Assembly: GCF_900129275.1 (NCBI RefSeq)
Contig: NZ_FQUX01000001.1
Location: 186,001 to 250,000, forward strand
Reading direction: 5' to 3'
Length of the DNA: 64,000 nucleotides
Source: Arenibacter palladensis
GTDB taxonomy: Bacteria; Bacteroidota; Bacteroidia; Flavobacteriales; Flavobacteriaceae
Part shown: positions 63,409 through 64,000 of the stretch, piece by piece
How positions within the stretch are numbered: position 1 is the first letter of the stretch
Layout of the letters: each line of letters opens with the position of its first letter
Made by a program: the position numbers and the translations under genes
The notes under the pieces: generated by a model
What the model was told of the DNA's origin: nothing
What the model saw: the letters and a program-made list of their open reading frames with translations, nothing else
Database searches by the model: none

Positions 63409-64000
63409 TCAATTATAAAATACCTCCAATTGTTTCCAATCCTTAGTACCGTATCCTTCAGGGTCGTTCTTTTGCTTTTCCCCGACCCTACTTCTTCCAT
63501 TTTCAATATAGGTGACCATTAGTCTGGTCAGGGCACTTTCCACTTCATGAAACTGACCGTAAACATTATTCTCTTCCCGCGGATCCTTACTTAGGTCGTA
63601 CAGCTGAAATTTTGGGAGCTCCCCTATCCCTTCCGAATTAGGTTTGGGATCACTCCACCCACCCGACCCTGGGCAAAAAATCATTTTCCAATTATCCTTT
63701 CTTATAGCAAAACTCCCGTTAATGGAATGATGCACGGTAGCCTCCCTAAGATAATCTTTGGACGCGGGATTGGTCAACAGCGGTAAAAACGAAAAACTAT
63801 CCTCCCCTTCGTCATCTTCCAATTCAACATCCACTATATCTGCACAGGTAGCCAACAAATCTGTGGTACATATGGTCTTATCGGATTTGGTATTCGGCTT
63901 AATTTTGGCGGGCCATTTCACCATAAAAGGCACTCGATGTCCCCCTTCAAAAATATCTGCCTTATGGCCTCTTAAAATGCCGTTGGGACTATGCCCTTTG
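63409..64000 (-). CDS. Sulfatase, C-terminal part (start outside window)
   Basis: About 197 residues of the C-terminal region. The frame is open to the window edge (a visible upstream segment reads HSPNGILRGHKADIFEGGHRVP), so the CSPTR active-site region lies beyond 64000. PFMVKWPAKIKPN, FQLYDLSKDPREENNVY and the surrounding residues match S1 sulfatases. The stop is at 63409. Second sulfatase of the fucose operon, probably its upstream gene. Confidence 0.85.
   Translation of the reverse strand, partial: KGHSPNGILRGHKADIFEGGHRVPFMVKWPAKIKPNTKSDKTICTTDLLATCADIVDVELEDDEGEDSFSFLPLLTNPASKDYLREATVHHSINGSFAIRKDNWKMIFCPGSGGWSDPKPNSEGIGELPKFQLYDLSKDPREENNVYGQFHEVESALTRLMVTYIENGRSRVGEKQKNDPEGYGTKDWKQLEVFYN

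Overview
The window looks like chromosome from a marine Flavobacteriaceae member (Bacteroidota; Zobellia, Maribacter or Arenibacter-like). Evidence: low GC, SusC/SusD pairs, a hybrid two-component sensor/AraC regulator, sulfatases and GH29 fucosidases, Bacteroidota-type mobilization genes, and a TAnnTTTG-like promoter element in front of the tRNA. No rRNA, CRISPR array or insertion sequence was seen.

Layout. (1) 1-10,000, housekeeping: a retropepsin-like/RimK fusion, a VOC protein, a tight five-gene polyamine-type operon (short arginine decarboxylase, agmatinase-like SpeB, deoxyhypusine-synthase-like protein, acidic small protein, DUF155 protein), several small secreted or membrane proteins, and moaC-moaE. 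(2) 10,164-15,065, an unusual translationally coupled operon: a squalene/phytoene-synthase-like prenyl synthase, a CrtC/lipocalin-like protein, a two-gene ABC transporter, and a fusion of an isoprenylcysteine-methyltransferase-like domain to an Lgt-like domain. This is the best candidate for an undescribed biosynthetic system. (3) 15,072-17,695, mostly non-coding, with strong hairpins, a 56-residue membrane protein and a small CsbD-like protein. (4) 17,696-37,732, an integrated mobilizable element of about 20 kb in the 3' end of tRNA-Arg(CCU), flanked by a 24-bp direct repeat. It carries a ParE/RelE-type toxin-antitoxin pair, mobilization genes, a primase, a VapE-like ATPase, an excisionase-like gene and a tyrosine recombinase. 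As cargo it has a complete fructan utilization locus: hybrid sensor, sugar porter, GH32, SusC, SusD and PfkB kinase. (5) 38,071-64,000, an L-fucose/sulfated-fucan region. On the plus strand are an AraB-like kinase, FucI, three sialidase-fold proteins, a sodium-solute symporter and a LacI regulator. On the minus strand is an operon of sulfatases, FAH hydrolase, GH31, SASA esterase, GH29, a propeller-GH29 fusion, an SDR, FucP, a mutarotase, a DUF6786-like protein and an FMN L-lactate dehydrogenase.

How the parts work together. In the element, the sensor probably detects released fructose and switches on outer-membrane capture (SusCD), GH32 cleavage, inner-membrane import and phosphorylation. 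In the fucose region, esterase, sulfatases and fucosidases would release L-fucose. FucP would import it and the mutarotase would balance its anomers. It could then be used by isomerase/kinase (FucI plus the AraB-like kinase) or by a non-phosphorylative oxidation (SDR, FAH hydrolase) ending in pyruvate and L-lactate, which LldD oxidizes. Two matching palindromes, in front of the kinase and of the symporter, are candidate operators for the LacI regulator. All functional assignments come from reading motifs and gene order; no database search was run.
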